Below, in pieces: positions 31,931 through 42,584 of a DNA stretch of 64,000 nucleotides. Position 1 is the first letter of the stretch, and every line of letters begins with the position of its first letter. The stretch lies in assembly GCF_026151205.1 (NCBI RefSeq), contig NC_087074.1, forward strand, positions 21,220,424 through 21,284,423, in the 5' to 3' direction. A program made the position numbers and the translations under genes. This stretch comes from Bolinopsis microptera. Its lineage: Eukaryota > Ctenophora > Tentaculata > Lobata > Bolinopsidae. The notes beneath the pieces were generated by a model that had not been told where the DNA came from, made no database searches, and saw only the letters and a program-made list of their open reading frames with translations.

Positions 31931-32706
31931 GTTTCTCTAACTCTTAAATTAGCAGATACAAATGAGTATAACATATAAAAACCAATATCTATTTACAAAC
32001 TACAGATACTACTATACTTGGAAATGTGCCGTCGCTAATTATTGAATTTTATCTTTTTATACATAGCTGATAAGATTTTCAATGCATGTAAAACTATGCA
32101 CTTACTGCAGTACAATATTGTTTCGACTCCAAAGTAGTGTGCTGTTTTTTGCACATGGCCCATGGGGGCCAATCGAAACAAAAATACGATTTAGAACTGG
32201 CAGATGCTGAATCAGCAGATCGAAGAATCTTTAAATTATTTACTATTTTTATCGTATTGCCGTGTAAATTTGATTCTAATGCTAATTCTAATATTTGAAA
32301 ATGCTGTCTTTAAATTTGACCCATTTGGGTCACCCAATAAATTTAGAAAGCGAAAACGTGGTGTCAGTGAAAGTAAAGAATTATTGTCGTCCGGAGGACG
32401 GGTACGCTGCTAGTGTTAGCTAATTTGTCATTGAAAAGCTTAAATTGTGACTCTGAATCCAACAAAATTCTTTTAGTTTTACTCACAGATGACTATTAGT
32501 ATTAAATTCAAATAATTGTAACAGGATATATAATATATATATGAACAGACCTGGAAAAAAAACTGTTTATCGTTCAAGTGCAATGGTGTAAGATAAAGCA
32601 CTAGGGAAGTCGACAAGGGAATTCGACTTCCAATTAAAGCTCAAATAAACTTAATATTTTATAAATACTGATATTTTTACCAAAATACATAGTACAGTAC
32701 AATCTA

Positions 32707-33064
32707 TTTGACCAAAACCCATAATTATGGGTAGAGTGGAGCGCTGTCAGTGTCTCTCTTTCCCAAACAAAAGGCAATGATATCAATTTGAATGACCGTT
32801 ATCAAATACAAAATGAAACCGAGAATGAAATCGGTCGCTCGCTTTTCCCACTCATTCATGGCTTACGAATTGTAATAAGTTTCGATTTATAACATGTAAT
32901 CTATTTCAATTGTAAATGAATGGGGAAAACGAGCGTCCGATTTCATTCTCGGTTTCATTTTGTATTTGATAACGGTCATTCAAATTGATATCATTGCCTT
33001 TTGTTTGGGAAAGAGAGACACTGACAGCGCTCCACTCTACCCATAATTATGGGTTTTGGTCAAA
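32707..33064. mobile_element. Palindromic Tc1/mariner-type MITE, 358 bp
   Basis: The terminal inverted repeats extend about 130 bp inward from TTTGACCAAAACCCATAATT. The element is flanked by TA on both sides (32705-32706, 33065-33066). It has no coding capacity; the TA target duplication points to mobilisation by a Tc1/mariner transposase. Confidence 0.85.
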
Positions 33065-33065
33065 T

Positions 33066-34311
33066 ATCATCTCTTTTTTATTATAAATATAATGTAAGGG
33101 TACTTTACAAAGCCGAAATGTAAACTCATAACTTCATTAATATTATTAAAGAGGTGATTTCAACGATTTCGGAATTTAACCTTTGAAAACATTTCCTTGT
33201 GTTTAGGTAGGCATATCTGTTGATAACTGACTGAATATGACACTTTTTACTCAATCAAGTCGGTATTAAATTCATATATATAATGCCATTTAAATGTCGT
33301 GGGAAAGAATTTATTCGAAATAAGAAATGAGAAAAATTCTCACCTTTCGCACGTGCAAACTTTGAGCGAACGTTGCGTGCGCATCCAATATCAAATCACC
33401 GTAAAATTTTATTATCTTCGTATTTTATATCTAGTTTAATAAGTGTGGAAAGTTTCAGAATATTTCAGGAAGAACTCTCATCACAACGGGACTCCAAAGC
33501 TGATAAAAATCGTGAAAATACCAATTTTCAGTGATTTTAGCAATTTTCTATCATTTTGGGCGTGTCCTCACGTGTGCAACTTTTTTATTTTCAACTTTAA
33601 AACTAGCCTATGACACAATTTAGACCATTAGAAAGCAAAATTGAGCTTCACAACTCAAGGGATGGCTCAACACCAGAGAATACTAGAACGTAAAATTAGC
33701 GTTTTTATAAAATTATTCTTTAAAAAAGCATAAACTTCAATAGCGAATATCTTTATGAAGGAGCAAGCTAGAAAAACTTTCCGGTAGATTTTCAGAATGC
33801 TTAAACAATTATCTAACTTCAATAGTTCCTCAAATTTTGAATAAAATTACTCCTTATTGGCGTAAAATCGATTTTAAAAGTGATTACTTTGTCAAAAATA
33901 AAGTTTTTTAAATGGTTAACTTGATGACGTCATCAAGTGGTGATGATGATGTTAAATTACTTTTTAATGTAATGTAAACTAAATTCTAAACAATTATCTT
34001 CAAGACCTGTGGTCCGAGATGGCTGTATCTTTAAAGCTTCTGAATCTACGGACACCTAAATATAGCCTATAATTGACTGGCAAAGCGTCTATCCCTGAAT
34101 ATATATATGTATGTATCCCGACAATCTGTCGTAAAACAGGGGTTCTAGAAAACTCATTTCCCGATGCTCCTGAAACTTGAAACTTTTTTGCAGTCGATTT
34201 GGTCAACGTCTAGACGCCTTGCAAAGTTTCAGATCTCTAACTCAATTTTAACGTGGTTTTTAAGGCACCTGAATATGGCGATTTCGGGTTTTTTACCGAA
34301 TTTCGTATAAC
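33066..34311. other. No gene recognised; repeat-derived AT-rich sequence
   Basis: Contains the CGCACGTGCAAACTTT / GTTGCGTGCGCAT block (33345-33385) shared with 29150-29195. It may belong to a longer copy of the element that ends at 34637. Confidence 0.4.
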
Positions 34312-34637
34312 AGTGCTGGCGCGTATTTTATGCAAATTTCTTAAAAATCTCCACATAACTATTTCTTATTTCTGTCATCTTTGACATCAAATTAGAATGT
34401 TTTGAACTAAAAATAAATCTGCAAAACGACTTCCGATGAGTCTTAATGCCTGAAAAACTCCTGCCGGAGGCGGCGGCCTTTGGCCGCCGCCTCCGGCCGG
34501 AGTGCACGCTTCGCGTGCACGAAGGAGGCTTCCAACGTGTACCAAAGGGGGTGTAATAGTAAAGGAGTTATAATAGTAAAGGGGGTACATAGTATACCCC
34601 CAATAAAGACAACGCTCGTGCTTGCCAGCACTGTGAT
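34312..34637. mobile_element. Putative TIR element (CAGTGCTGGC ends) with GC-rich hairpins
   Basis: CAGTGCTGGC at 34312 is repeated as its reverse complement at about 34628-34637. Inside are two perfect GC-rich hairpins, 34464-34496 (15+3+15) and 34502-34520 (GTGCACGC TTC GCGTGCAC), in otherwise AT-rich DNA. I could not find a target-site duplication. Confidence 0.5.
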
Positions 34638-34766
34638 TTTGGTAAAGATATCACATTATCAGATCAAGTCCATTTTGTACTAATTATTTATAGTCCCCCG
34701 ATTCCACATCGTTGAGGTATTTTTAGTCATCACCATTATTTAATGACGAAGATCAGGGTCCGTTTA

Positions 34767-36093
34767 TCACCAATTCCTAAGAGCAACATCCCACATCAAA
34801 GCAAGTGCTGTCATGAAGGCCACGTCAATGTCAGGCTCAATTGAGAGGCGGATCAAGCCGTGCTTATTACCGCTCATACGAGCAAACAGCTGATTAGTTT
34901 CGCCATCGTATATATTTACGTTGTTTGTTCGTTCTCGTGTACATGTCACAGAGCATTTCATCATTATTTCCGGCTTAGAATTGCTGAAGAATTATCATTT
35001 GTTTAAAATAGTTTTAATGAAAGATATTACCTAAGCTTGTAAGTGTTTAACTACTTAACCTACCCGAAATCAACAAACTCTCTAATTAATTTGACCGTAA
35101 TTACAAATTAATTATAAGCTAAAATCATCCAATTACTACAGAACACTGTATAGATTTAATTTCTCTCTCGGTACCTGTTATAATCATCAGTGACATGAAC
35201 GTAGCATTTCATGTTCCTGGTAAAATGTCTGAAGGCCATTGTAATCCTCCGTTGATTCATACCCTCACCAGTGGCAGTACAATTCATGTGCCATATGTAT
35301 CGCCAGCCCGTCAAGTATCTCTTTATTTTGCAAAGCTCGTTCCCATATTCATCAAGCATTGCAGATTTTTCCCGCTCGAAGGTGGCTCTCCATGATTTCT
35401 CTGTATCCGATGAAAGTTCCTTGTGGAAATTTGACTAATGAAGAACTTAAATGCACATTAAACACCAAAACCATTATTCACAGTTACTCCGCTCCTACTA
35501 AATCGCTCGCCCAAATTTTAAGAAAATTCTTGTGAAAAAGCCCTTTGGGTATGAGATTGATCTAAATCGGTGTATTTTTGGACGCTGATTCCGAATTACC
35601 CGGACCCCCTATGACGTAGGGTGAAAATGCTTCCCTAGAGAGTTATGGGCAAAAAACCGTTTTGGTCACGTGACAGGCTAGTAAAACATGAATTCGATTG
35701 TTAAGGGCTCGGGTTAGGGTTGTGGTAAGGGTTATGCCCTACTTATGGATAGCTTCGGGGTTATGGTTAGGCCTTGGGATTAGGGTTGGGATTAGGGTTT
35801 ATGTAAAACCGTTTTGTACAGCTGCAAAACCATAAAAACCAAAGTCACGTGAAATTTTTGGGCGAGCGAATTAGTAAAAGCCCGATTACTCAGATATGAT
35901 TTTGATAAAGCATTTTGAAACTCATACTCACTTGAAGAAATAACGTATTTCCATTACCATCAGTGATATTGTAACGGTCAGATCCAATATTGATCTGAAA
36001 TGGTCCTGGCATGCAATATTGGGGCCCGAAGATACATATTTTGTGATTTGGATCCGCTTGCCTCAATGATTGGTGAGTTTTAATCGCAGCCAT
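34767..36093 (-). CDS. LURP-one-related (tubby-like fold) protein, 3 exons, 212 aa
   Basis: Exons are 35932-36093 (ATG at 36093), 35175-35434 and 34767-34983 (TGA). Phases are 0 and 2, and splice sites are GTGAGT/TTAG and GTACCG/TTCAG. Exon 1 has QINIGSDRYNITDGNGNTLF, exon 2 has AMLDEYGNELCKIKRYLTG, and exon 3 has NVNIYDGETNQLFARMSG and the hydrophobic C-terminal helix (DVAFMTALALMWDVAL). This is the LURP-one-related/DUF567 layout: repeated beta-hairpins with D..G...., then a buried C-terminal helix, a fold shared with tubby and phospholipid scramblases. Length fits the family (about 200 aa). It has no frame errors, unlike the neighbouring large genes. The molecular function of animal members is poorly known. 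Confidence 0.75.
35491..35880. mobile_element. MITE family copy 1, TIR TACTAAATCGCTCGCCC
   Basis: Terminal inverted repeats lie at 35496-35512 and about 35859-35876. The interior carries degenerate (TTAGGG)-like text (GGGATTAGGGTTGGGATTAG). The second copy, in inverse orientation, is at 40448-40827. Confidence 0.8.
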
Positions 36094-36601
36094 ATTTAAG
36101 AGCACCTATAAAATCTTAAATCATGTTGAAGAAAATGTGAATAATGAATATTTGTACATTACTGTCATTATGATTTGTTTTTACTCTCGATCATGTAATT
36201 GGTAATTGATACATATGTGTACAATTTGTTAAACCATGACTAATTTCCCGATAGAATTACAGCCAGGATTGCTTTAAACAAGCAGATAACATGAGCAGAT
36301 GTGCTTGTTTTACAATAGAACTAGAAGTTACACTTTAACAGCAGGACTGCAATGTTAATAATCGAGCAGGATTTTCATTTGATAGCAGAGTAGCATAGAG
36401 TATGTAATATCCGGATCGGGAAAAGAGAGCCTTAACCTTGTCGCAATGAACGGGAACACTGCAAATTTTGTCCCATAATAATATTCATAGCTGAGGATTA
36501 TAATACAGAAATCTCTGGATTATACTTATATAGAACATGACAGAGTGTCCGCTAAGCTCTCTTGTTGATCTTATAGTTCTTATAAGATGTGGATACTGGC
36601 G

Positions 36602-36715
36602 GGGAGGTGATAATTGTTTGTTTACATTAATAGTGAGTACATGTTCAGCAGGCTGAGGAGGTGATAATTGTTTGTTTACATTTTAGGTCGAGTACATGTT
36701 CAGCAGGCTGAGGAG
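36602..36715. repeat. 57-bp tandem duplication
   Basis: Two near-identical units begin GAGGTGATAATTGTTTGTTT and end TACATGTTCAGCAGGCTGAG. Confidence 0.85.
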
Positions 36716-37214
36716 ACGCTTGTAACGCCTTCTTGTTACCCCCCTTTGAGGGCCCCGAATTATTTTCTGAACGAAAGCTCAAAAATAACCGAGAAATCGA
36801 CCTTCTTATTAACTTATTTTGAGGACCGTTTCTAACCTAAAATTGCACGAAAAATCGATTTAGCTAGGTTTCAGAACCTATAAACACTTCCTTATCCCTC
36901 AAAATTGATGTTTTATAGTTTAGAATGTGAGCAACAAGCAACATATATTTTGATCCTTCGGTTCTACAGCTCTTGACCTAGGGCTGAAACCGAAAGATCG
37001 AGGCAATCCTCACCTTAACTGATCGAACTTGAACGAAGAGCAGAGTACGACAAAACACAGCAGGTAAGCAACTCATTTTGGTGACTGTTCCTCACCTATA
37101 CAACGTTGCACGAGAAATCGATTTAAGTTGGTTTTACAGCCCAATAACGCTTCCTTATTCCTCAAAATTGTTGTGTTACTCAAACAAAGAACATGTTGAT
37201 TCTGCAACGAAAGA
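36716..37214. other. No gene; diverged repeated segments
   Basis: About 36845-36912 and 37104-37170 share GCACGARAAATCGATTTA and CTTCCTTATYCCTCAAAATTG in the same order and orientation, an old local duplication. The AAGAGAGCCTTAACCTTGTC motif at 36425 recurs at 37634. Confidence 0.5.
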
Positions 37215-37222
37215 ACAAGGAG

Positions 37223-37407
37223 CAGTGGCGTAACGAAGGGCCCCGCTGACCCCGCACAGCGGGGGGGGGGGGCGTCTAAGGGGGGCGCCAAACCGTCGCT
37301 GAATGTGGGACAATTTCGAAAACTTAACTAGCAAAACTGCGCGTTTTGCTCTAGACACTCACTTTTTTAGAGATTTTACCGGCGTATCAGGCAACGTTAC
37401 GCCACTG
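37223..37407. mobile_element. hAT-type MITE, 185 bp, with 8-bp target duplication
   Basis: Ends are CAGTGGCGTAACG and its reverse complement. Perfect 8-bp direct repeats ACAAGGAG flank it (37215-37222 and 37408-37415). It contains a G-run at about 37260. Confidence 0.9.
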
Positions 37408-37682
37408 ACAAGGAGATTGTCTCGTTAACAACTCGAACAGGTTCTATCACAATTTTCAGAGCAGAGCACGATAGCTAAGTCAAAAGAAACACAACAAAGG
37501 TAGGTAACCAACATCATGATAGAACAATCGTACTATCAACTCAATTATATTTATTCTGAACGTACGGGCAGCCTTGCGCTCCGTGTTCACGACCAATTGT
37601 AATAGAAGTGTTCTGTCCCTATAAGGATAAGGAAAAGAGAGCCTTAACCTTGTCGTAATGAACGGGTACAAATTTTGTCCCA

Positions 37683-37931
37683 TCTTACTATATATAAAGC
37701 GAGACGATATATATGTGTTTATCCGTGCCATTTTACTGACACCACGGCATCAACTTTAACGCGACTTTCCGCAAAAACCGTAAAAGATATACAACTGAAA
37801 CTTTTTTGACTGGGTCAAATGCTTTATTGGCCTCCAAATCAGCATGAAAAAATAAGAAATCGGCCAAGGAATAGGAATTTTAGAGCCCAAAATTTGGACC
37901 CCCAAGTGGTGTCAAAAACGCGAATTAAATA
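37683..37931 (+). mobile_element. Helitron-like element, copy 2, interrupted by a mariner
   Basis: A|TCTTACTATATATAAAGCGA start, then the same body as copy 1 until ACGCGAATTAAATA, where the mariner-type element begins. Confidence 0.55.
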
Positions 37932-39259
37932 CAGGGTGGGCCAAAAGTCAGTGTGCAAACGTTGGGTTTTATATTTGAGGGTTGTTGCTTTGCAAATGGT
38001 TTACTGTACCTACTGGTTCGAGGATTCCGTCACCAAAATTTGAAAATTCGAATATTTTAGACCACGCCCATTCAATATTAAAACACTTATATTGTTCTCC
38101 CCGAACATGCTAGATGTCTAATTTTTTCAGAGACGGTAGATTATTAAATGTTGCATCTGATCTGAAAAAATGAGACAAAACGAATTAGAAATGAATGAGT
38201 TATCAAGCATTTATTCTAGCTTGTCAGCTTGATTGATTGGGTGATTATGTGACACGATACCTTAATTGGACTACCTTCAAAATTCCCAGGGGGGATATCT
38301 GATATCACTTACCCCGTACTATGTTTCTAGCGTGCTACTTGAGCCTTAGCAATGATCAGAGAATTTTGGCGGCAAATGAATAGTGAAACAAAACTGTTGC
38401 AAAAGGATAACTTTATTTAAGATATGCACACAATAATTTAAACAATAATAAATCTACAGATAATTCTCAATATGACCACCATTCTTCTCTACAACTAAAT
38501 TGCAGCGCCGTTTCACTGATCGACAAGCCCTAGTGAGGAACTCCGCCGGAACATCTCTGCAGCAGTCTTTAATACGTCTCTTTAATTCAGGGATGTCGTG
38601 AGCAGGACCCTCCTTGTATATCTGATCCATCCCCAGAAGAAGAAGTCTGGAGGTTTCATGTCAGGACTTCGAGGCGGCCAGGGTTCAGCTAGTCCTTCGC
38701 CGATGGTTCTGTTATCAAATTTAGAAGATATCCACTGTCTGGCAGGAAGATAAGGACGAGCACCATTTTGCTGGAACCACCAGTTGTGAGTGTTGGATCC
38801 TCCAGGCGATGGGAAGATGTGGGTAAGGCCGCATCACTCAATTAACCGGCCTCTCCTCAGCATGTTCGCAAGCACAGAAGCAGTTCTCAACGGTTAACGG
38901 GGTCACCTAATCACGTGATCAGGTAAGCCAATCACCTGATCACACGTAATGAATAACCTCGTTAAGGTTCATATCTCGGTCATCTGAGAAGCTAGAACTC
39001 TCATTTTTCCAGGGCAAACGTAATTTAAATGGCCAAACACAATTCAATAAAATTTGGCTCGATCTGACTATCCAAACTATCAATTAAATGCGAAAATGAA
39101 CCTTCTTTTGAAAAAAATGAACACAAATATGTTTCGATTTGACAAATTTCTCGAACCAGTGGTGGTAGTAAGTCATACCAGAACAAATTATTTCAATTGG
39201 GCACTCAGTGACTGAGCTATTCAGGCCAACGTTTGCACACTGACTTTTGGCCCACCCTG
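37932..39259 (-). mobile_element. Degenerate mariner/Tc1-type transposon, 1,328 bp
   Basis: The ends are CAGGGTGGGCCAAAAGTCAG and its inverse, with TA target duplications (37930-37931, 39260-39261). On the minus strand between about 38830 and 38430 are the remains of the C-terminal transposase: WWFQQNGARPYLPARQWI, WPPRSPDMKPPDFF, then (after a frame change) ELKRRIKDCCRDVPAEFL and GGHIEN. The usual catalytic Asp of the QQD motif is Asn here, and the N-terminal part is gone. It is inactive. It is inserted in Helitron-like copy 2. Confidence 0.8.
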
Positions 39260-39565
39260 TATTTTTGGGGACAATTACAAATTATAAAAAAACAAACGGT
39301 AAAGCTAAACTTAAAGGGATCGGTTAAAAGAATTTACAAACGTAACCAAGCATGAACAATATAATGAAATATGAATTACAAAAGTTTACCATGATTGCTC
39401 CTTCATCAAATTAAACTAACCGTGCGCGAGCGTGCACTAAATCACTTTAAGTTTACAGTCGATCTTCGAGATTGTTCTAAAAGGGACCTCGACAGTTAAA
39501 ACCAACTTCAATCGATGTATTTTCGGACGCTGAATCCGAATCACCCCCGGCCCCCATGACATAGG

Positions 39566-40042
39566 TGTTGTGTTTACTTTTAGTTTTAAAGAGTATATTT
39601 TATTGTTAATTAGTGTTATTTGTTTTAGATGTTTTATAGGTATTCATAGTCACAAATCACCTCGCATTATTTTCACATCAAATAACAAGCACTAGCACAA
39701 TCCACTTTCAGCACCAATTCACTTCATATGCACGAAGTCAGCACAGTTCATTTCACCTTGGAGATTCATAACACTAATCACTCGTCATTGTCACGTGTTC
39801 ACTTCACCACGACTTCACAACCATTCAAATAGTATCTTCATGTCCCATGGTCACGAATCATTCGTCACGTCAACGTGTCATGCTATATATAAGTGCCGTT
39901 TTATAATTATTTGAGAGGTCAGGTTCGAGCAGTTCTGTTATATTCTAATGCCTATGTTACTTATATAAATCTTCATTCTACTTTCAAGAATAATACCTCT
40001 TAGTTATATCGTGTTTCCTTTATACAAGAACATCGTAAAACA
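39566..40042. mobile_element. Solo LTR, 477 bp
   Basis: Starts TGTTGTGTTTAC, ends GTAAAACA, with 5-bp direct repeats ATAGG on both sides (39561-39565, 40043-40047). A TATATATAAG box lies at about 39883. TG...CA ends with a 5-bp duplication are the signature of an LTR retrotransposon; no internal domain is present. Confidence 0.8.
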
Positions 40043-40149
40043 ATAGGGTTAAAATGCTCCCCTGACGAGATAATGGCGAAAAACTGTCTCGATCACGTGA
40101 TATATATGACCTTACCTGGGGACCTCAGGCTATCATGTTCATAAACATA

Positions 40150-40175
40150 TTCCGCCGAATAGAGATTCGGCGGAA
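40150..40175. repeat. Perfect hairpin, also present degenerate at about 44490-44505
   Basis: TTCCGCCGAAT AGAG ATTCGGCGGAA. The flanking text (CAGGCTATMATGTTCATAAA ... GAATGACAGGCTRAGCGC) is repeated at 44465-44525, where the left arm has been lost. Confidence 0.8.
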
Positions 40176-40447
40176 TGACAGGCTGAGCGCGGCCCAGTAA
40201 GATATGACCGTATAAGGAAGTTAGTCTAGTCTAACATCTAATTTCTCCTTAGGGTTAGGGTTTCAGTGTATGAATGTAGTTACATTGAAACGTCGAGTAA
40301 ACTCCTTTCCCTAATAAGAGCATTTTCACTTGTCGCAACAACCGGGATAAAGATAATTTTACCCAGAATACACTTTTGTTAAAGATTGGGTTAAGGTTGG
40401 GATCAGATTAGAGGGCTAGGATTTCGAAAAGTCGTTCAGGACCAGCT

Positions 40448-40827
40448 GGCTCTTACTAATTCGCTCGCCCAAAAATTTCACGTGACTTTGGTTTTTATGG
40501 TTTTGCAGCCGTACAAAACGGTTTTACATGAACCCTAATCCCAAACCTAACCCTAAACATAACCCCGAAGCTATCCATAACCCTAACATAACCCTAACGG
40601 CCTAACCCGAGCCCTAAACAATCGAATTCATGTTTTACTAGCCTGTCACGTGAACAAAACGGTGTTTTGCCCATAACTCTCCAGGGAAGCATTTTTACCT
40701 TACGTCATGGGGGGTGATTCGGAATCAGCGTCCAAAAATACACCGATGCAGATCAATTTCATACCCAAAGGGCCTTCTCACAAAAATTTTCTTAACATTT
40801 GGGCGAGCGATTTTATAGTAGGAGCGG
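40448..40827. mobile_element. MITE family copy 2, inverted relative to copy 1
   Basis: Same termini and interior as 35491-35880 in opposite orientation. GACCAGCT direct repeats flank it (40440-40447, 40828-40835), an 8-9-bp target duplication. Internal CCCTAA-like repeats are present. Confidence 0.8.
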
Positions 40828-41010
40828 GACCAGCTAGAGAACAGGTTGAAAAAGTCACGTGACAGTCGAGTGTAGAGCGATTAATCATCATCCAACCATG
40901 CGTGAGCGTCCTTCAGTTATTTTCGTTGCGCGGCGTGACCATCGTGCGGGTTATCGTCTACCATGTCTACAGCTACGTTGCTATTGTGTATTGTAGGTTT
41001 ATAACCTACC

Positions 41011-41718
41011 AGTAGGAAGTGCACGATAAAAATAAACTTGCTTGGATTTTGAAAATTTTTGTACCATTGTTTTCTAGAGAGTGTGAGCTTTCTCACAATA
41101 CCAAATTTGTCATACCTTTTCGGAATAATTAATTAATTTCGCCTATGTGCCATATTTGATGATGCGCGGCTTTTGGAACTTCAGTAAGTGTAAAAGTTTG
41201 TATCACGTTGCGACCCCCACGGTCGTCCTGACGATACAGGGGGAGCCGCGCACTTCGTGCGCGGCAGGTCATACAACGTATGACAAGTAAAAGTCGCGTA
41301 ATTTGACGAAATTCGTTGATTTTTGATACTTCTTAATGCTCGTGCTTCATTTCCTTAATTTAGATCTTGATGAAAATTTCTAAGCACATTCTTTAGGGAA
41401 CATTCTAAATGGCCCCAAAAAATCTAGGAAAAAATTGAAAAAACTGCCGAGTTATGGCAAAAAAAAACTACGTAAAATAACAAATATTAAGAACTTTATA
41501 ATTTTTTAATAATTTCTCATGAAGTTAAAACAATAATTTTTTGCAGCCATCCTTATATACTAATAAACTAACAGATTCTTAAATTTCAGGCTGATTGCTT
41601 ACAATTTGTATTTTTCCGAGCGATAAAACTACATTTAACAAAATACCGCGAAATATCTCCTCGAAAAAGCATAAAAGCGCAGCATTTGAATTTTTCGCCT
41701 CATAGTGCACTTCCTACT
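41011..41718. mobile_element. TIR element of 708 bp with 3-bp target duplication
   Basis: Ends AGTAGGAAGTGCACGAT / ATAGTGCACTTCCTACT; ACC flanks both ends (41008-41010, 41719-41721). Internal perfect hairpin 41245-41265 (GCCGCGCAC TTC GTGCGCGGC). No coding frame. Confidence 0.65.
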
Positions 41719-41721
41719 ACC

Positions 41722-42580
41722 AGGACGCGCGCCGAGTTGGACTCGTCGACGGCGATCCTAATAATTGGAACAAATATTTTACGAGTATCACCCGTTAACG
41801 TTGCTAAGTGCTGCGTTTTTTAGATTAATACATGATATTAATGATTAATTGGCGTTCGGAGGCCGCGCTCAGTAGTAAAATACGCGGGAACCATTTTGAG
41901 CGGGATTTATGTGTTAAATAACAGTTTACAAAAGGTGTGGTGTCAGCATGTCCAGTCACTGTTACCTGTCCAGCTTAACTGTTGCCAGTCTAGTGCCATT
42001 GCTTGTAAATCTTTGTCATACGTTGTATGAATCGCCGTTGCTCTATCCAGAGCCTTTGCGCTTCCAGTGGCGCGCGCCGCCTCACGGCAGTGGCGCGAAA
42101 GCACATGGTTAGGTGAAGAATCGCCGAGCACGAGTGCGCGGCCATGTGCCTACGCGTACTGCGTGACGCGCTTGTTTCCGGCGGTCGCGCGCTACTGCAA
42201 GCGAGAGGGCTCTGGTTAGAGCAAGCTCCCATGTATCGTAGAAACTCTACAGAAAAAGGTTTTTTGCCTTTTATTTATTTGATTCAAACTTACGACTTTA
42301 ATTTTACGTTGATTGACGATGTCAATCCGTCGAGATCGTTGCTCTGCGAAGCAAAGCAACGATCGACGACGATGCGAAGCAAGAATGCTTGTTCGCGCGG
42401 CGCGTCGAAGCGGCGAAGTCCTCCAAATTTTACGAAGCTTTTATTTCATGTTTGGTCCGATTTCACGATTTTAGGAAAGTAAAAGCCGCCGTATTTCTCC
42501 GTTAAACTACAGGTTATACTAATTTAGAGTTTTGATTACTACACGTTGTGATGATGTGATGTCATAAATTTTACTTTACT
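41722..42580. other. No gene recognised; GC-rich island
   Basis: A locally GC- and CpG-rich stretch (about 42030-42420) has open frames on both strands but no domain. A hairpin CGTTGCTCTGCGAAGCAAAG lies near 42338. It may be part of an unidentified mobile element. Confidence 0.4.
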
Positions 42581-42584
42581 TTAC

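Larger units (their letters stand above)
39480..40447. repeat. Third, diverged relative of the TACTAAATCGCTCGCCC MITE, split by a solo LTR
   Basis: 39513-39565 (TTCGGACGCTGAATCCGAAT) and 40050-40110 (AAAATGCTCCCCTGACGAG, AAAACTGTCTCGATCACGTG) are the two halves of the interior of the MITE family. They are separated exactly by the LTR insertion. Confidence 0.6.

Noticed and set aside
35700-35810. Interstitial telomere from GGGTTA-like repeats
   Set aside because: Repeats are degenerate, short, and bounded by MITE terminal repeats; the second copy at 40.5 kb has the same body.
41943-42482. GC-rich frames on both strands as a gene
   Set aside because: No conserved motif, both strands open because of base composition, no splice support.
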